From the NCBI RefSeq assembly GCF_900116705.1, contig NZ_FPBP01000001.1:1-64000 (forward strand): a stretch of DNA of 64,000 nucleotides, given 5' to 3'. This document shows, one piece after another, positions 1 to 8,171 of the stretch (position 1 is its first letter; each line of letters opens with the position of its first letter). A program made the position numbers and the translations under genes. The notes beneath the pieces were generated by a model, which saw only the letters and a list, made by a program, of their open reading frames with translations, searched no databases and was not told the DNA's origin. This stretch comes from Halomonas korlensis (GTDB lineage: Bacteria > Pseudomonadota > Gammaproteobacteria > Pseudomonadales > Halomonadaceae).

Positions 1-111
1 AAGGTCACGCGGCTCAAGGTCGAATCCCCGGCCGAGCGCAAGGGCGGCATCCGGGTCGGCTCCGTCGACGAGCTGATCGACAAACTCAAGAACGAGGCCA
101 AGGTGCTTTGA
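1..111 (+). CDS. etfB: Electron transfer flavoprotein beta subunit, C-terminal end only
   Basis: The window opens inside this gene. The visible 36 residues (KVTRLKVESPAERKGG and onward, ending NEAKVL) match the C-terminal tail of EtfB, and the TGA stop is at 109-111. EtfB binds AMP and forms the EtfAB heterodimer, which carries electrons from acyl-CoA dehydrogenases to ETF:quinone oxidoreductase. etfA follows after 55 bases on the same strand, the usual etfBA order. The start lies outside the window. Confidence 0.9.
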   Translation, partial: KVTRLKVESPAERKGGIRVGSVDELIDKLKNEAKVL

Positions 112-166
112 CCCCCTCCCTTGTCCCCCCGTCTTTGCCTACAGCGCTTTGAAAGGAGCCGATCGC

Positions 167-1105
167 ATGAGCATTCTCGTCCTGGCCGACCATCACGACG
201 GCCACCTCGCCGGCGCCACCGCCCACGTGGTCGCCGCCGCCCAGGCCATCCAATCCCACGGCGGCGGTGACATCGACCTGCTGGTCGCCGGCGAGCACGT
301 CGGCGCCATCGCCGAGGCCGCCGCCAGGCTCGACGGCGTGGCCAAGGTCCGTGTCGCCGACCACGCCGTCTACGCCCACCAGCTCGCCGAGCCGCTGAGC
401 GCGCTGCTGGTCGACCTCGCCGGCGACTACACGCACCTGCTGGCCAGCGCTTCCACCACCGGCAAGAACGTGCTGCCGCGCGTCGCCGCGCTCAGGGACG
501 TCAGCCAGCTCTCCGAGATCCTCGAGGTCGTCGACGCCGATACCTTCCGGCGGCCGATCTACGCTGGCAACGCCATCGCCACCGTACAGAGCGCCGACCC
601 GCTCAAGGTGATCACCGTGCGCGCGACCGGCTTCGACGCGGTGGGCGAGAACGGAAATGCCAGCGTGGAGAACGTCGACACGGTAGTCGACAACGCCCAG
701 TCCCGCTTCCTCAAGGAAGCCCTCGCCCAGAGCGACCGTCCCGAGCTGGCCGGCGCCAAGGTCGTCATCTCCGGCGGGCGCGGCATGGGCAACGGCGACA
801 ACTTCAAGCTCCTGGAGGGCATCGCCGACAAGCTCGGCGCGGCCATCGGCGCCTCGCGTGCCGCGGTCGACGCCGGCTTCGTGCCCAACGACATGCAGGT
901 TGGCCAGACCGGCAAGATCGTCGCCCCCGAGCTCTACATTGCCGTGGGCATCAGCGGCGCCATCCAGCACCTGGCGGGCATGAAGGACTCCAAGGTGATC
1001 GTCGCCATCAACAAGGACGAGGAGGCCCCGATCTTCCAGGTCGCGGACTACGGCCTGGTCGGTGACCTGTTTACGATCCTGCCGGAGCTCGAGCAGAAGC
1101 TCTAG
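167..1105 (+). CDS. etfA: Electron transfer flavoprotein alpha subunit (312 aa)
   Basis: EtfA binds FAD and, with EtfB, moves electrons from flavin dehydrogenases to the quinone pool. The N-terminal domain begins [12 protein letters not shown]. The C-terminal FAD domain shows SGGRGMG near residue 203 and [16 protein letters not shown] near residue 245, both family signatures. I chose the ATG at 167 because GAAAGGAG lies just upstream at 151-158; an in-frame upstream start at 149 would add six residues but has no ribosome site. The length is typical. It is probably cotranscribed with etfB. A second, degenerate copy of its last 54 bases lies just downstream at 1143-1196. Confidence 0.95.
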   Translation: MSILVLADHHDGHLAGATAHVVAAAQAIQSHGGGDIDLLVAGEHVGAIAEAAARLDGVAKVRVADHAVYAHQLAEPLSALLVDLAGDYTHLLASASTTGKNVLPRVAALRDVSQLSEILEVVDADTFRRPIYAGNAIATVQSADPLKVITVRATGFDAVGENGNASVENVDTVVDNAQSRFLKEALAQSDRPELAGAKVVISGGRGMGNGDNFKLLEGIADKLGAAIGASRAAVDAGFVPNDMQVGQTGKIVAPELYIAVGISGAIQHLAGMKDSKVIVAINKDEEAPIFQVADYGLVGDLFTILPELEQKL

Positions 1106-1142
1106 GGAAGATCGCTTCCCGGTCGCGCGCTTGACGGTCAGC

Positions 1143-1196
1143 GGCCTGGTCGGTGATCGGTTTACGATCCTGCCGGAATTGGAAAGCAAGCTGTAA
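1143..1196 (+). pseudogene. Duplicated 3' end of etfA
   Basis: These 54 bases repeat the last 54 bases of etfA (1052-1105) with a handful of substitutions. They translate as [17 protein letters not shown] plus stop, against [17 protein letters not shown] in the intact gene. The differences fall partly at synonymous positions and the stop is TAA rather than TAG. This fits a remnant of a second, diverged etfA copy better than a recent slip. No start or body of a second gene is present. Confidence 0.8.
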
Positions 1197-1207
1197 GCTT
1201 CCCCCTG

Positions 1208-1233
1208 AACAGGCCCACTCCGGTGGGCCTTTC
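1208..1233 (+). terminator. Rho-independent terminator after etfBA
   Basis: The stem AGGCCCAC/GTGGGCCT with loop TCCG (1211-1230) is followed by TTTC. It ends the etf transcript just before the ribosome site of the next gene. Confidence 0.75.
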
Positions 1234-1250
1234 ATTGATCAGGAGACACT

Positions 1251-2213
1251 ATGCTGGACTGGCACGAAGGTACCCTGCGACTGCCGGTGATCGGTTCACC
1301 GATGTTCATTCTTTCCGGTCCTGAACTGGTGCTGGCCCAGTGTCGGGCCGGTATCGTGGGGGCGTTTCCTGCACTTAATGCACGGCCAGCGGAAGAGCTT
1401 GCGGTTTGGCTCGCGCGTATCACCGAGGGGCTTGCCGACAGCGATGAGGCCGAGCCTGAGCGCAGGGTTGCACCCTTCGCGGTCAATCTCATCGTGCATC
1501 CTACCAATGATCGCCTGGAGCAAGATCTGGCGCTGTGCGCCGAATTTCGTGTGCCCCTGGTGATCACCAGCCTGCACGCCCCGGAACGGGTCGTGGAGCG
1601 TGTGCATGACTATGGCGGGAAGGTTTTCCATGATGTGACGACGCTGCGCCATGCGCAAAAGGCCATTGATTGCGGCGTTGATGGACTGATCTTGGTAAGC
1701 AACGGTGCCGGTGGCCACGGTGGACGCTTGAACCCCTTCGCCTTTGTGGCTGAGGTGCGACGGATGTTCGATGGCCCGCTGGTCCTGGCCGGCGGGATCG
1801 GGCGCGGAGAACAGATCCTGGCGGCACAGGCGCTGGGTGCCGATCTGGTCTACATGGGAACGCGCTTCATCGCCAGTCACGAGGCCAATGCGGTGGAGAA
1901 CTACAAGCGCATGGTCGTCGAATCCCGGGCCGCCGATATCGTCTACAGTGACCTCTTTACTGGGGTGTACGGCAATTATTTGCGGGCCAGCATCGAGCGA
2001 GCCGGACTGGATCCTGATGATCTTCCGTCAGGTGACAAGCGCCAGATGCGCTATGGGTCTGGCGGGGGCAGCGAGCCCAAGGCGTGGCGAGATATCTGGG
2101 GGGCCGGCCAAGGAGTTGGCGCTGTGCAGGCCCGGCAGAGCGTGGCCGACATCGTGGACGAACTGGAGCGGGACTACCAGGCGGCTCGGCACCGCCTGGC
2201 ATTACCCGCTTGA
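1251..2213 (+). CDS. Nitronate monooxygenase-like FMN oxidoreductase (320 aa)
   Basis: This belongs to the 2-nitropropane dioxygenase/nitronate monooxygenase family of FMN-dependent TIM-barrel enzymes, which oxidise alkyl nitronates; some relatives are NADH:quinone reductases or enoyl reductases. Visible signatures are GAGGHGG near residue 153 and LAGGIGRGEQ near residue 179 (FMN phosphate binding), then GADLVYMGTRF. A strong ribosome site, CAGGAG, lies 6-7 bases before the ATG at 1251. The gene stands alone, convergent with the acyl-CoA dehydrogenase operon whose last gene ends at 2275. The true substrate cannot be read from the sequence. Confidence 0.85.
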   Translation: MLDWHEGTLRLPVIGSPMFILSGPELVLAQCRAGIVGAFPALNARPAEELAVWLARITEGLADSDEAEPERRVAPFAVNLIVHPTNDRLEQDLALCAEFRVPLVITSLHAPERVVERVHDYGGKVFHDVTTLRHAQKAIDCGVDGLILVSNGAGGHGGRLNPFAFVAEVRRMFDGPLVLAGGIGRGEQILAAQALGADLVYMGTRFIASHEANAVENYKRMVVESRAADIVYSDLFTGVYGNYLRASIERAGLDPDDLPSGDKRQMRYGSGGGSEPKAWRDIWGAGQGVGAVQARQSVADIVDELERDYQAARHRLALPA

Positions 2214-2274
2214 AGAAAATGCCGTGCGAAGCTTTCGCCCGACACTAATGGATGGTGCGTGCCCTTTCCTGCAG

Positions 2275-3396
2275 TTACATCACGTCGACGAGATGGTCGC
2301 TGACATGCTCCAGGTGATGGTCGCTGTCACCAAGGTAGTGGTCGAACATCACCAGATGCTTGGCGTAGTGAGAGACATGGCACTCGTCGGTCATGCCCAT
2401 GCCCCCATGCAGTTGGATGGCCTGTTCGGCGACGAAGCGAGCGGCCTCGCCGCAGTAGGCCTTGGCGGCAGCGAGGCGGTAGTCGCGTTCGGCGGCGGGG
2501 CAATCGAGGCTGGTGGCGGCGAGAATTGCCATGGAGCGGGCCTGCTCGAGATGCAGGTGCATGTCGACCATGCGGTGCTGCAGGCTCTGGAAGCTCGAGA
2601 GGGGCTTGCCGAACTGCCGGCGCTCCTTGAGGTAGTCGAGGGTCTGCTCGCAGGCGACCTCCATGGCACCCACCGCTTCGGCACACAGCGCCGCGCGGCC
2701 GAGCGCCAAGGTGGCATCGAGGGTCTGGGCGGCGTCCCGGCTCAGGCAGGCGTCATCGCTCAACGAGACGGCGTCGAGGGTCATGTCGCTGGCCGTCTGG
2801 TCGTCGATAGTGCGGTAGTCGCGACGCGTCAGACCGGTGGCATCGGCGGGGACCACGAACAGCCCCAGGCGCCCGTCGTCGTGGCGTGCCGTGACCAGCA
2901 GGGCGGCGGCCGAGGTGGCATTGAGCACCAACTGCTTGCCACCATTGAGGCGCCATCCATCCTCATCTCGTCGCGCAGTGGTGACGATGCCATGAGCATC
3001 GTAGCGAGCGTCGCGCTCCTGCCAGGCCAGTGCCAGCTGATGTTCGCCCTCTAGCAGCGGAGCCAGCCAGCGCGCCTGCTGCCCGGCATCGCCAAGCCGG
3101 GCCAGCAGGTCGCCGGGTAGTACCAGGCCAGCCAGGTAGGGGTCGGGCACCAGGCCGCGTCCCAAGGCCCGCATGATGAGCATCAGGTCGGTGCCGTCAC
3201 CGCCGAGGCCGCCGACTTCCTCAGCGAAGGGCAAATGCAGCAGCCCCAATTCGGCGAAGGTCCGCCACAGCGCCGAGCGCTCGTTGGCAGGTGCCTCGAG
3301 CATGGCGCGGCGCTGGTCGGGGGCGACCCGGTCGGCAATCAGGCGCTCGAGGGTGTCGGCGAGCATGCGCTGCTCGTCGGTCAGGGAAAAGTCCAT
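2275..3396 (-). CDS. Acyl-CoA dehydrogenase, small-subunit type (373 aa)
   Basis: An FAD-dependent acyl-CoA dehydrogenase that introduces the alpha-beta double bond of acyl-CoA thioesters. It starts MDFSLTDEQRMLADTLERL and has the C-terminal helical-domain motif IQLHGGMGMTDE. Together with the larger dehydrogenase 11 bases upstream it resembles paired systems such as PimC/PimD (pimeloyl-CoA dehydrogenase) or heteromeric steroid-type enzymes, in which two unlike subunits form one enzyme; that pairing is inferred. It is the last gene of the TRAP/beta-oxidation operon. Electrons would pass to EtfAB, encoded at the start of the window. Confidence 0.88.
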   Translation of the reverse strand: MDFSLTDEQRMLADTLERLIADRVAPDQRRAMLEAPANERSALWRTFAELGLLHLPFAEEVGGLGGDGTDLMLIMRALGRGLVPDPYLAGLVLPGDLLARLGDAGQQARWLAPLLEGEHQLALAWQERDARYDAHGIVTTARRDEDGWRLNGGKQLVLNATSAAALLVTARHDDGRLGLFVVPADATGLTRRDYRTIDDQTASDMTLDAVSLSDDACLSRDAAQTLDATLALGRAALCAEAVGAMEVACEQTLDYLKERRQFGKPLSSFQSLQHRMVDMHLHLEQARSMAILAATSLDCPAAERDYRLAAAKAYCGEAARFVAEQAIQLHGGMGMTDECHVSHYAKHLVMFDHYLGDSDHHLEHVSDHLVDVM

Positions 3397-3407
3397 GGGG
3401 CGGCTCC

Positions 3408-4604
3408 TTACATGCCGAGAATCGTCTTGGCAACGATGCTCTTCTGGATCTCGTTGGCACCGCCATAGATCGAGAGCTTGCGGCGGTTGAAGTACTGGGC
3501 GGCGCCTGCGGCGCTTTCCGCTTGAGTCGGATCGTCGAGATCGGCCTCGCCGTGGAGGAAGTCAGGTAAGAAAGGTAGCGCGGCCGGCCCAAGGGCGCGG
3601 CGGGTCAGGTCACTGAGCTCCTGGCGAAGCTCCGAGCCGCGCACCTTGAGCAGCGAACTCTCCGCTCCCGGCGCACCACCATCCCGGGCCGCGGCAATGA
3701 CCCGCAGGTTGGTGACCTCCAAGGCCATCAGTTCGAGCTCGACTTTCACCACTCGCTGACGGAAGCTCGCCAGCTCTAGTAGCGGGCGGCCGCGGTGCTG
3801 TTCCCGGATGGCCAGCGACTTGAGATGGCGCAGCGCTTGTTTGGCATGGCCGAGCCCAGCGATGCCGGTACGCTCGTGGGTCAGCAGGAACTTGGCGCAG
3901 GTCCAGCCTTCACCCTCCTCGCCGACACGGTTGGCCACCGGCACGCGGACCTCGTCGAGGAAGACCTCGTTGACCTCGTGGGCGCCCTCCAGAGTGATGA
4001 TCGGTCGTACCGTGATGCCCGGGCTCGCCATGTCGATCAGCAGGAAGCTGATGCCGGCCTGTTTCCTGGCGTCGGGGTCGGTACGCACCAGGCAGAACAT
4101 CATGTTGGCGTGCTGTCCCAGGGTGGTCCAGGTCTTCTGACCGGTGACGACATAGTGGTCGCCGTCGCGCACGGCGCGGGTCTTGAGGCTGGCCAGGTCG
4201 GAGCCGGCACCGGGTTCGGAGTAGCCCTGGCACCACCAGTCCTGGTTGGCGAGAATGCGTGGCAGGTAGTGTCGCTGCTGCGCTTCGCTACCAAATTTGA
4301 TGATCACCGGTGCGACCATGTTGACGCCAAACGGCACCACGGTCGGGGCATGGGCGGCGGCACATTCCTCGTCGAAGATGTGTCGCTGTACCGGGCTCCA
4401 GCCGGGACCTCCGTGCGTTTTGGGCCAGTTACCAGCCAGCCAGCCGCGCCCACCGAGAATAGTCTGCCAGTGTACGTGATCGTCGGCGGAGAGCCGCCGG
4501 CCGAGCCGCACGCGTTCGCGGATGTCGTCGGGGAGGGAGGTGGCGAGAAAGTCGCGTACCTCATGGCGGAACGCCTGCTCCTCGGCACTGTAGGTCAGGT
4601 TCAT
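3408..4604 (-). CDS. Acyl-CoA dehydrogenase, large-subunit type (398 aa)
   Basis: An FAD acyl-CoA dehydrogenase starting MNLTYSAEEQAFRHEVRDFL. It carries the flavin/substrate signatures GYSEPGAGSDLASLKT and GQKTWTTLGQHA and the C-terminal motif IYGGANEIQKSIVAKTIL. At the position of the MCAD catalytic Glu (YEG in MCAD) it has YGG, as in many paired enzymes where the base lies elsewhere or in the partner. Its start codon overlaps the stop of the upstream hydratase by one base, so translation is coupled. It most resembles pimeloyl-CoA dehydrogenase large subunits; that likeness is from memory of the family and the substrate is unknown. Confidence 0.88.
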   Translation of the reverse strand: MNLTYSAEEQAFRHEVRDFLATSLPDDIRERVRLGRRLSADDHVHWQTILGGRGWLAGNWPKTHGGPGWSPVQRHIFDEECAAAHAPTVVPFGVNMVAPVIIKFGSEAQQRHYLPRILANQDWWCQGYSEPGAGSDLASLKTRAVRDGDHYVVTGQKTWTTLGQHANMMFCLVRTDPDARKQAGISFLLIDMASPGITVRPIITLEGAHEVNEVFLDEVRVPVANRVGEEGEGWTCAKFLLTHERTGIAGLGHAKQALRHLKSLAIREQHRGRPLLELASFRQRVVKVELELMALEVTNLRVIAAARDGGAPGAESSLLKVRGSELRQELSDLTRRALGPAALPFLPDFLHGEADLDDPTQAESAAGAAQYFNRRKLSIYGGANEIQKSIVAKTILGM

Positions 4605-6040
4605 TAAGGCGTCTCCGGGCCAGCGGATGCATTGAGGGTGACCTGGCGGTGAGGGCCACCTAGATGACGTGGATAGCCCAGGGCCTCGACGGCCAGCAGG
4701 TCAATATCGCTGGTGCGGTAGCAGAGACCCTGCTCGGCGAGGGCCAGGCTGGCTGCTTCCATGGCAGCGAACCTGTCATCAGGCGAGGCGTTTGCCGCCC
4801 GGGACAGGGCGCCGAGCAGACTGTCGCGGCGACTTACCACGATGGCCTGGCGCAGTGTCTTGAGGGCATCGGCTGCGGCTTGCTGCTGCTCGGCATCGGC
4901 GCGAATGGCGACCAGTTCCAGCAGCGTGCCCTGCGGCGGCATGACCAGCACCAGGTCCGCGTTCAGGTCCTCCAGCCGGCCGTCGGCATCGGCCGGCTGC
5001 AAGGCCACACGAAGGCACGCCGCCGGGCAATCAGGGGGCGTGCCGCCGGGGGCGATGAGGCACGCCTGTGTCGATGCATCCGGCCGGTCGGTGAACTTAA
5101 TGTCGGTACGCCCGACATGGCCCTCGAGGCGCTCGAAGAGCGGGTGCTCACCGACCAGGGCGATGCGCGTCAGCGCCGGGGGCTCGCCGGCCTCAGGCAC
5201 CTTGTGCGGGGCACGAGCGGCGAAGAAGATGTGAATCAAGCCGGCTCGCTGGGGGGAGTCCATGCAGGCGAGGAACAACTCGCGCTCGCGGCGCAGCCCC
5301 TCGGCCAGGCTGCCTTCGGTGCTGGCTGCGACGGCCTCGAGGCAGCGGAATGGCGAGAACAGATCGGGCACTTCGGCCTCGAGCCGAGACCGAAGGCGAG
5401 CGATGGCCCCGGGGTCGGCGGCGGGTGCGGGCAGCTCGCCGGTCCGGCGGGCGGTGCGCTGGCCCTTCAGGATGGCGCGGGCGGCGCCGAGGCCGGCATC
5501 GAGCGGAGCATCGGTCTGGTCTATGGTATCGATGATGCCCAGCGTCAATGCCTCATCGGCGGGCACGAAACGCCCGCTGGTGATTAGTTCCAAGGCGCTG
5601 TCCACACCGACCAGGCGGGGCAGCCGCTGGGTGCCGCCGGCCCCCGGCAGCAGGCCCAGCTTGACTTCGGGGAGGCCGACCCTGGTGCCTGGCAGGGCCA
5701 CACGGTAGTGACAACCCAGTGCCACCTCAAGACCCCCACCCAGAGCGGTGCCGTGCAATACCGCCACCAGCGGCTTGGCGCTGGCTTCCAGGCGTGAGAT
5801 GACATCCGGCAGTGTCGGCTCTCGGGGAGGCTGGCCGAACTCACGGATATCGGCGCCGGCAATGAAGGTGCGGCCCTCGGCCATCAGTACCAGGGCATGT
5901 GCGCCATCATCTGCCAGGCCTTGATCGAGCGCTTCGAGAAGGCCGCTACGAACCGCATGGCCGAGGGCATTGACGGGGGGGTTGTCGATGCAGATCACGC
6001 CGATGTTGTCATGGCGCTGATAATGGACACACGCAGGCAT
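4604..6040 (-). CDS. Enoyl-CoA hydratase fused to a collapsed 3-hydroxyacyl-CoA dehydrogenase region (478 aa)
   Basis: Residues 1 to about 190 are a crotonase domain with both catalytic glutamates (E105 in GGGLEVALG, E125 in LPEVKLG) and an oxyanion-hole ALGGG, so it should hydrate enoyl-CoA. The next part (RELFLACMDSPQRAGLIHIF) matches the linker of FadB/FadJ-like multifunctional enzymes. The dehydrogenase part is badly reduced. Near residue 290 TRIALVGEHPLFERLE stands where GxGxxG should be, and the protein ends with the YRTSDIDLLAVEALGYPRHLGGP tail typical of such enzymes. Full-length relatives have about 700 residues. I infer an active hydratase without NAD-dependent dehydrogenase activity. 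The ribosome site TGGAG lies 8 bases before the ATG. Confidence 0.8.
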   Translation of the reverse strand: MPACVHYQRHDNIGVICIDNPPVNALGHAVRSGLLEALDQGLADDGAHALVLMAEGRTFIAGADIREFGQPPREPTLPDVISRLEASAKPLVAVLHGTALGGGLEVALGCHYRVALPGTRVGLPEVKLGLLPGAGGTQRLPRLVGVDSALELITSGRFVPADEALTLGIIDTIDQTDAPLDAGLGAARAILKGQRTARRTGELPAPAADPGAIARLRSRLEAEVPDLFSPFRCLEAVAASTEGSLAEGLRRERELFLACMDSPQRAGLIHIFFAARAPHKVPEAGEPPALTRIALVGEHPLFERLEGHVGRTDIKFTDRPDASTQACLIAPGGTPPDCPAACLRVALQPADADGRLEDLNADLVLVMPPQGTLLELVAIRADAEQQQAAADALKTLRQAIVVSRRDSLLGALSRAANASPDDRFAAMEAASLALAEQGLCYRTSDIDLLAVEALGYPRHLGGPHRQVTLNASAGPETP

Positions 6041-6084
6041 GCAAGGGGCTCCAGATATTGGTCGTTGTGTGAGTCAAGGCCGTT

Positions 6085-8097
6085 TTACAGGCCTGGCTGA
6101 GGCGATCTGTTACGAGCGTGGCGTTGACTCCAGCGGGCCAGCAGTACGGCGGGCACCAGGGTAACCAGCGAGATGCCGAGCAGCTCGAACTGACCGAGTG
6201 GCACCATGCCACCCCCGGGGAGGGCAAGTGTCAGCCCCGAGACCAGCACCAGGGTGCGGATCGCCGTTTCCTGTATCGCGCCATGGCCCAGTCTCCCGAC
6301 CCCGATCAGGTAGCCCTGCATGGCCGAGGCGAACAGCACGATGCCCACCAGGGCCTGGATGAACACCAGCAAGATCTGAAGCGGCTCGCCCTGCATGATC
6401 AGCGCCGGATTGAGCACGAACAGGAAGGGGATAAAGTAGATCACACTGCCCAGCCGCATGGCCTGCAGGCCGGTCGCCATCGGCCGTGCCCCGGCGACGG
6501 TGGCAGCGGCGAAGGCGCCCAGCGCTACCGGCGGGGTGATGAAGCTGAGCATGCCCCAGTAGAGGATGAACATGTGAACCGCCATGGGGTCGAGACCGCC
6601 GCCCTGAATCAGCGCCGGCGCCAGGGCCACTGCCAGAAAGATATAGGCGGCGGTAACGGTCATGCCGATGCCCAGCACGAAGCTGGTCAGGGCACCCATG
6701 ATCAGCAGCAGCGGCACACTGCCCCCCGCCAGGTGAATGAAGTCGTTGGCGATGGTGCCCGAGAGGCCGGTCATCGACAGGGCACCGACCAGCATGCCGA
6801 CCCCGGCGAGGATGGCGATCAGTTCGGCGAACAGCCTGGCCGCCCCCGACAGGGCGTCACCGAGGTCCCGCCAGTTCCAGCGGTTATGCTTCGAGAGCTG
6901 GTTCAGGACCAGCAGCAAGGCAGTGGCGTAGAAGGGCGCAACGGCCTCGCGTTGCATGACCAGCAACATCCACACCAGCAGCGCGAACACGAAGATGAAG
7001 TACCAACCTTCCTTGAGGGTGGCCCACAGCGAGGGCAGTTCCACGCTGGGCAGCCCTTCGATGTGGTGGCGCGCGGCATAAGCGTCGATCTGGATGAACA
7101 AACCCAGGAAGTAGAGGATGGACGGGATCACCGCGGCCAGTGCCACGGCGGGATAGGGCACGTCGAGGAACATGGCCATGACGAAGGCCGTGGCGCCCAT
7201 CACCGGCGGCATGAGTACCCCGCCGGTAGAGGCACAGGCTTCGACCCCGCCAGCAAAGGAGCGGCTCATGCCAATGCGGCGCATGGCAGGAATCGACAGC
7301 ACACCGGTCGTCAGCACATTGCTGATTACGCTGCCGCTCATCGAGCCCATCAGACCGCTGGAGAAGATCGAGACCTTGGCCGGGCCGCCCCGCACATGGC
7401 CGAGCAGGGCGAAGGCCAGGTTGATGAAGAACTTGCCGCCGCCGCTCTTCTGTAGCACCACCCCGAACACCAGAAAGCCGATGACCAGGCCGGCGAAGGC
7501 CTGCAGCGGCACCCCCATGATGCTTTCGGTGCTCATGGTGTGGTACATGGCCGTCTCCTCGAGGGAGGAGGGAAAGGCCTGGATCGGCCCCGGCATGACA
7601 TCGGCAACCAGGGGGTAAAGCGAGAACGCGGTGACGATCACGGCGATGGGCCAGCCGCCGGCGCGTCGTGCAGCTTCGATAATCAGCAGCCAGAAGGCAT
7701 AGCTGGCCCAGATGGCGGTCTGCGGAGCGGCGAAGGCCCAGCCGCGCTCGAGGATGGACTCGGCATGGAAGACGAAATAGCCGCCAACGACCAGGGTCAC
7801 GGCGCTGAGCAGATAGTCGTACCAGGGAATGGGCCTGTGCTGTGCAGCGGCTCGGAGCGGCCAGAGCAGGTAGACCAAGGGCAGCAGCAGCGCCACCACC
7901 GCATAGTAGAACCGGGTCTCGAGGCCCGTGACGATGGTCAGCATGCCGAGATTGAACAGGTAGTCCAAGGTCATCAGCATCAGGGCGATCGTGACGGTAC
8001 CCGGAATCCAGTTCAACCAGGTTGGCAGCCGGCGAATCTGGCTGATCTTCTCCTTGACCTGCGGCGGCGGGCTGCCTTGGGTATTCGCTGTGGTCAT
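6085..8097 (-). CDS. TRAP transporter permease, fused DctQM type (670 aa)
   Basis: An inner-membrane permease with the small DctQ-like and large DctM-like parts in one chain, the usual partner of TAXI-type binding proteins. It is strongly hydrophobic throughout after a soluble N-terminus. Family-typical stretches include GSMSGSVISNVLTTG, GGVLMPPVMGATAFVMA and MLSFITPPVALGAFAAATVA. It uses an ion gradient to import an organic acid handed over by the binding protein encoded just upstream. The ribosome site is weak, and a perfect hairpin separates it from that gene, which may lower its expression relative to the binding protein. The substrate is unknown. Confidence 0.92.
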   Translation of the reverse strand: MTTANTQGSPPPQVKEKISQIRRLPTWLNWIPGTVTIALMLMTLDYLFNLGMLTIVTGLETRFYYAVVALLLPLVYLLWPLRAAAQHRPIPWYDYLLSAVTLVVGGYFVFHAESILERGWAFAAPQTAIWASYAFWLLIIEAARRAGGWPIAVIVTAFSLYPLVADVMPGPIQAFPSSLEETAMYHTMSTESIMGVPLQAFAGLVIGFLVFGVVLQKSGGGKFFINLAFALLGHVRGGPAKVSIFSSGLMGSMSGSVISNVLTTGVLSIPAMRRIGMSRSFAGGVEACASTGGVLMPPVMGATAFVMAMFLDVPYPAVALAAVIPSILYFLGLFIQIDAYAARHHIEGLPSVELPSLWATLKEGWYFIFVFALLVWMLLVMQREAVAPFYATALLLVLNQLSKHNRWNWRDLGDALSGAARLFAELIAILAGVGMLVGALSMTGLSGTIANDFIHLAGGSVPLLLIMGALTSFVLGIGMTVTAAYIFLAVALAPALIQGGGLDPMAVHMFILYWGMLSFITPPVALGAFAAATVAGARPMATGLQAMRLGSVIYFIPFLFVLNPALIMQGEPLQILLVFIQALVGIVLFASAMQGYLIGVGRLGHGAIQETAIRTLVLVSGLTLALPGGGMVPLGQFELLGISLVTLVPAVLLARWSQRHARNRSPQPGL

Positions 8098-8141
8098 GTC
8101 GGGGTCCAGAAGGTTTGAGCGGTGCTCTCGGGAAGGACGAA

Positions 8142-8165
8142 CCGGGACGGCTCAAGCCGTCCCGG
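8142..8165 (-). promoter_or_regulatory. Intercistronic stem-loop between TAXI binding protein and TRAP permease genes
   Basis: CCGGGACGGC at 8142-8151 pairs perfectly with GCCGTCCCGG at 8156-8165 across a four-base loop. It lies 6 bases past the binding-protein stop and 44 bases before the permease start. No T-run follows on the minus strand, so it is more likely an mRNA-stabilising or attenuating element than a full terminator. Confidence 0.65.
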
Positions 8166-8171
8166 CGCGGT

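Noticed and set aside
86..1189. Minus-strand frame of 367 codons across etfA
   Set aside because: It is the antisense shadow of etfA, rich in Gly, Asp and Val in a repetitive pattern, without a ribosome site.
4664..5587. Plus-strand open frame of 307 codons antisense to the hydratase fusion
   Set aside because: The composition is low in normal hydrophobic patterning, no family is recognised, and the opposite strand has an intact crotonase domain.
6118..7455. Long plus-strand open frame of 445 codons antisense to the TRAP permease gene
   Set aside because: It is Gln/His/Arg-rich, with no domain or ribosome site, and lies fully inside a clear membrane permease gene; such frames arise from GC-rich codon bias.
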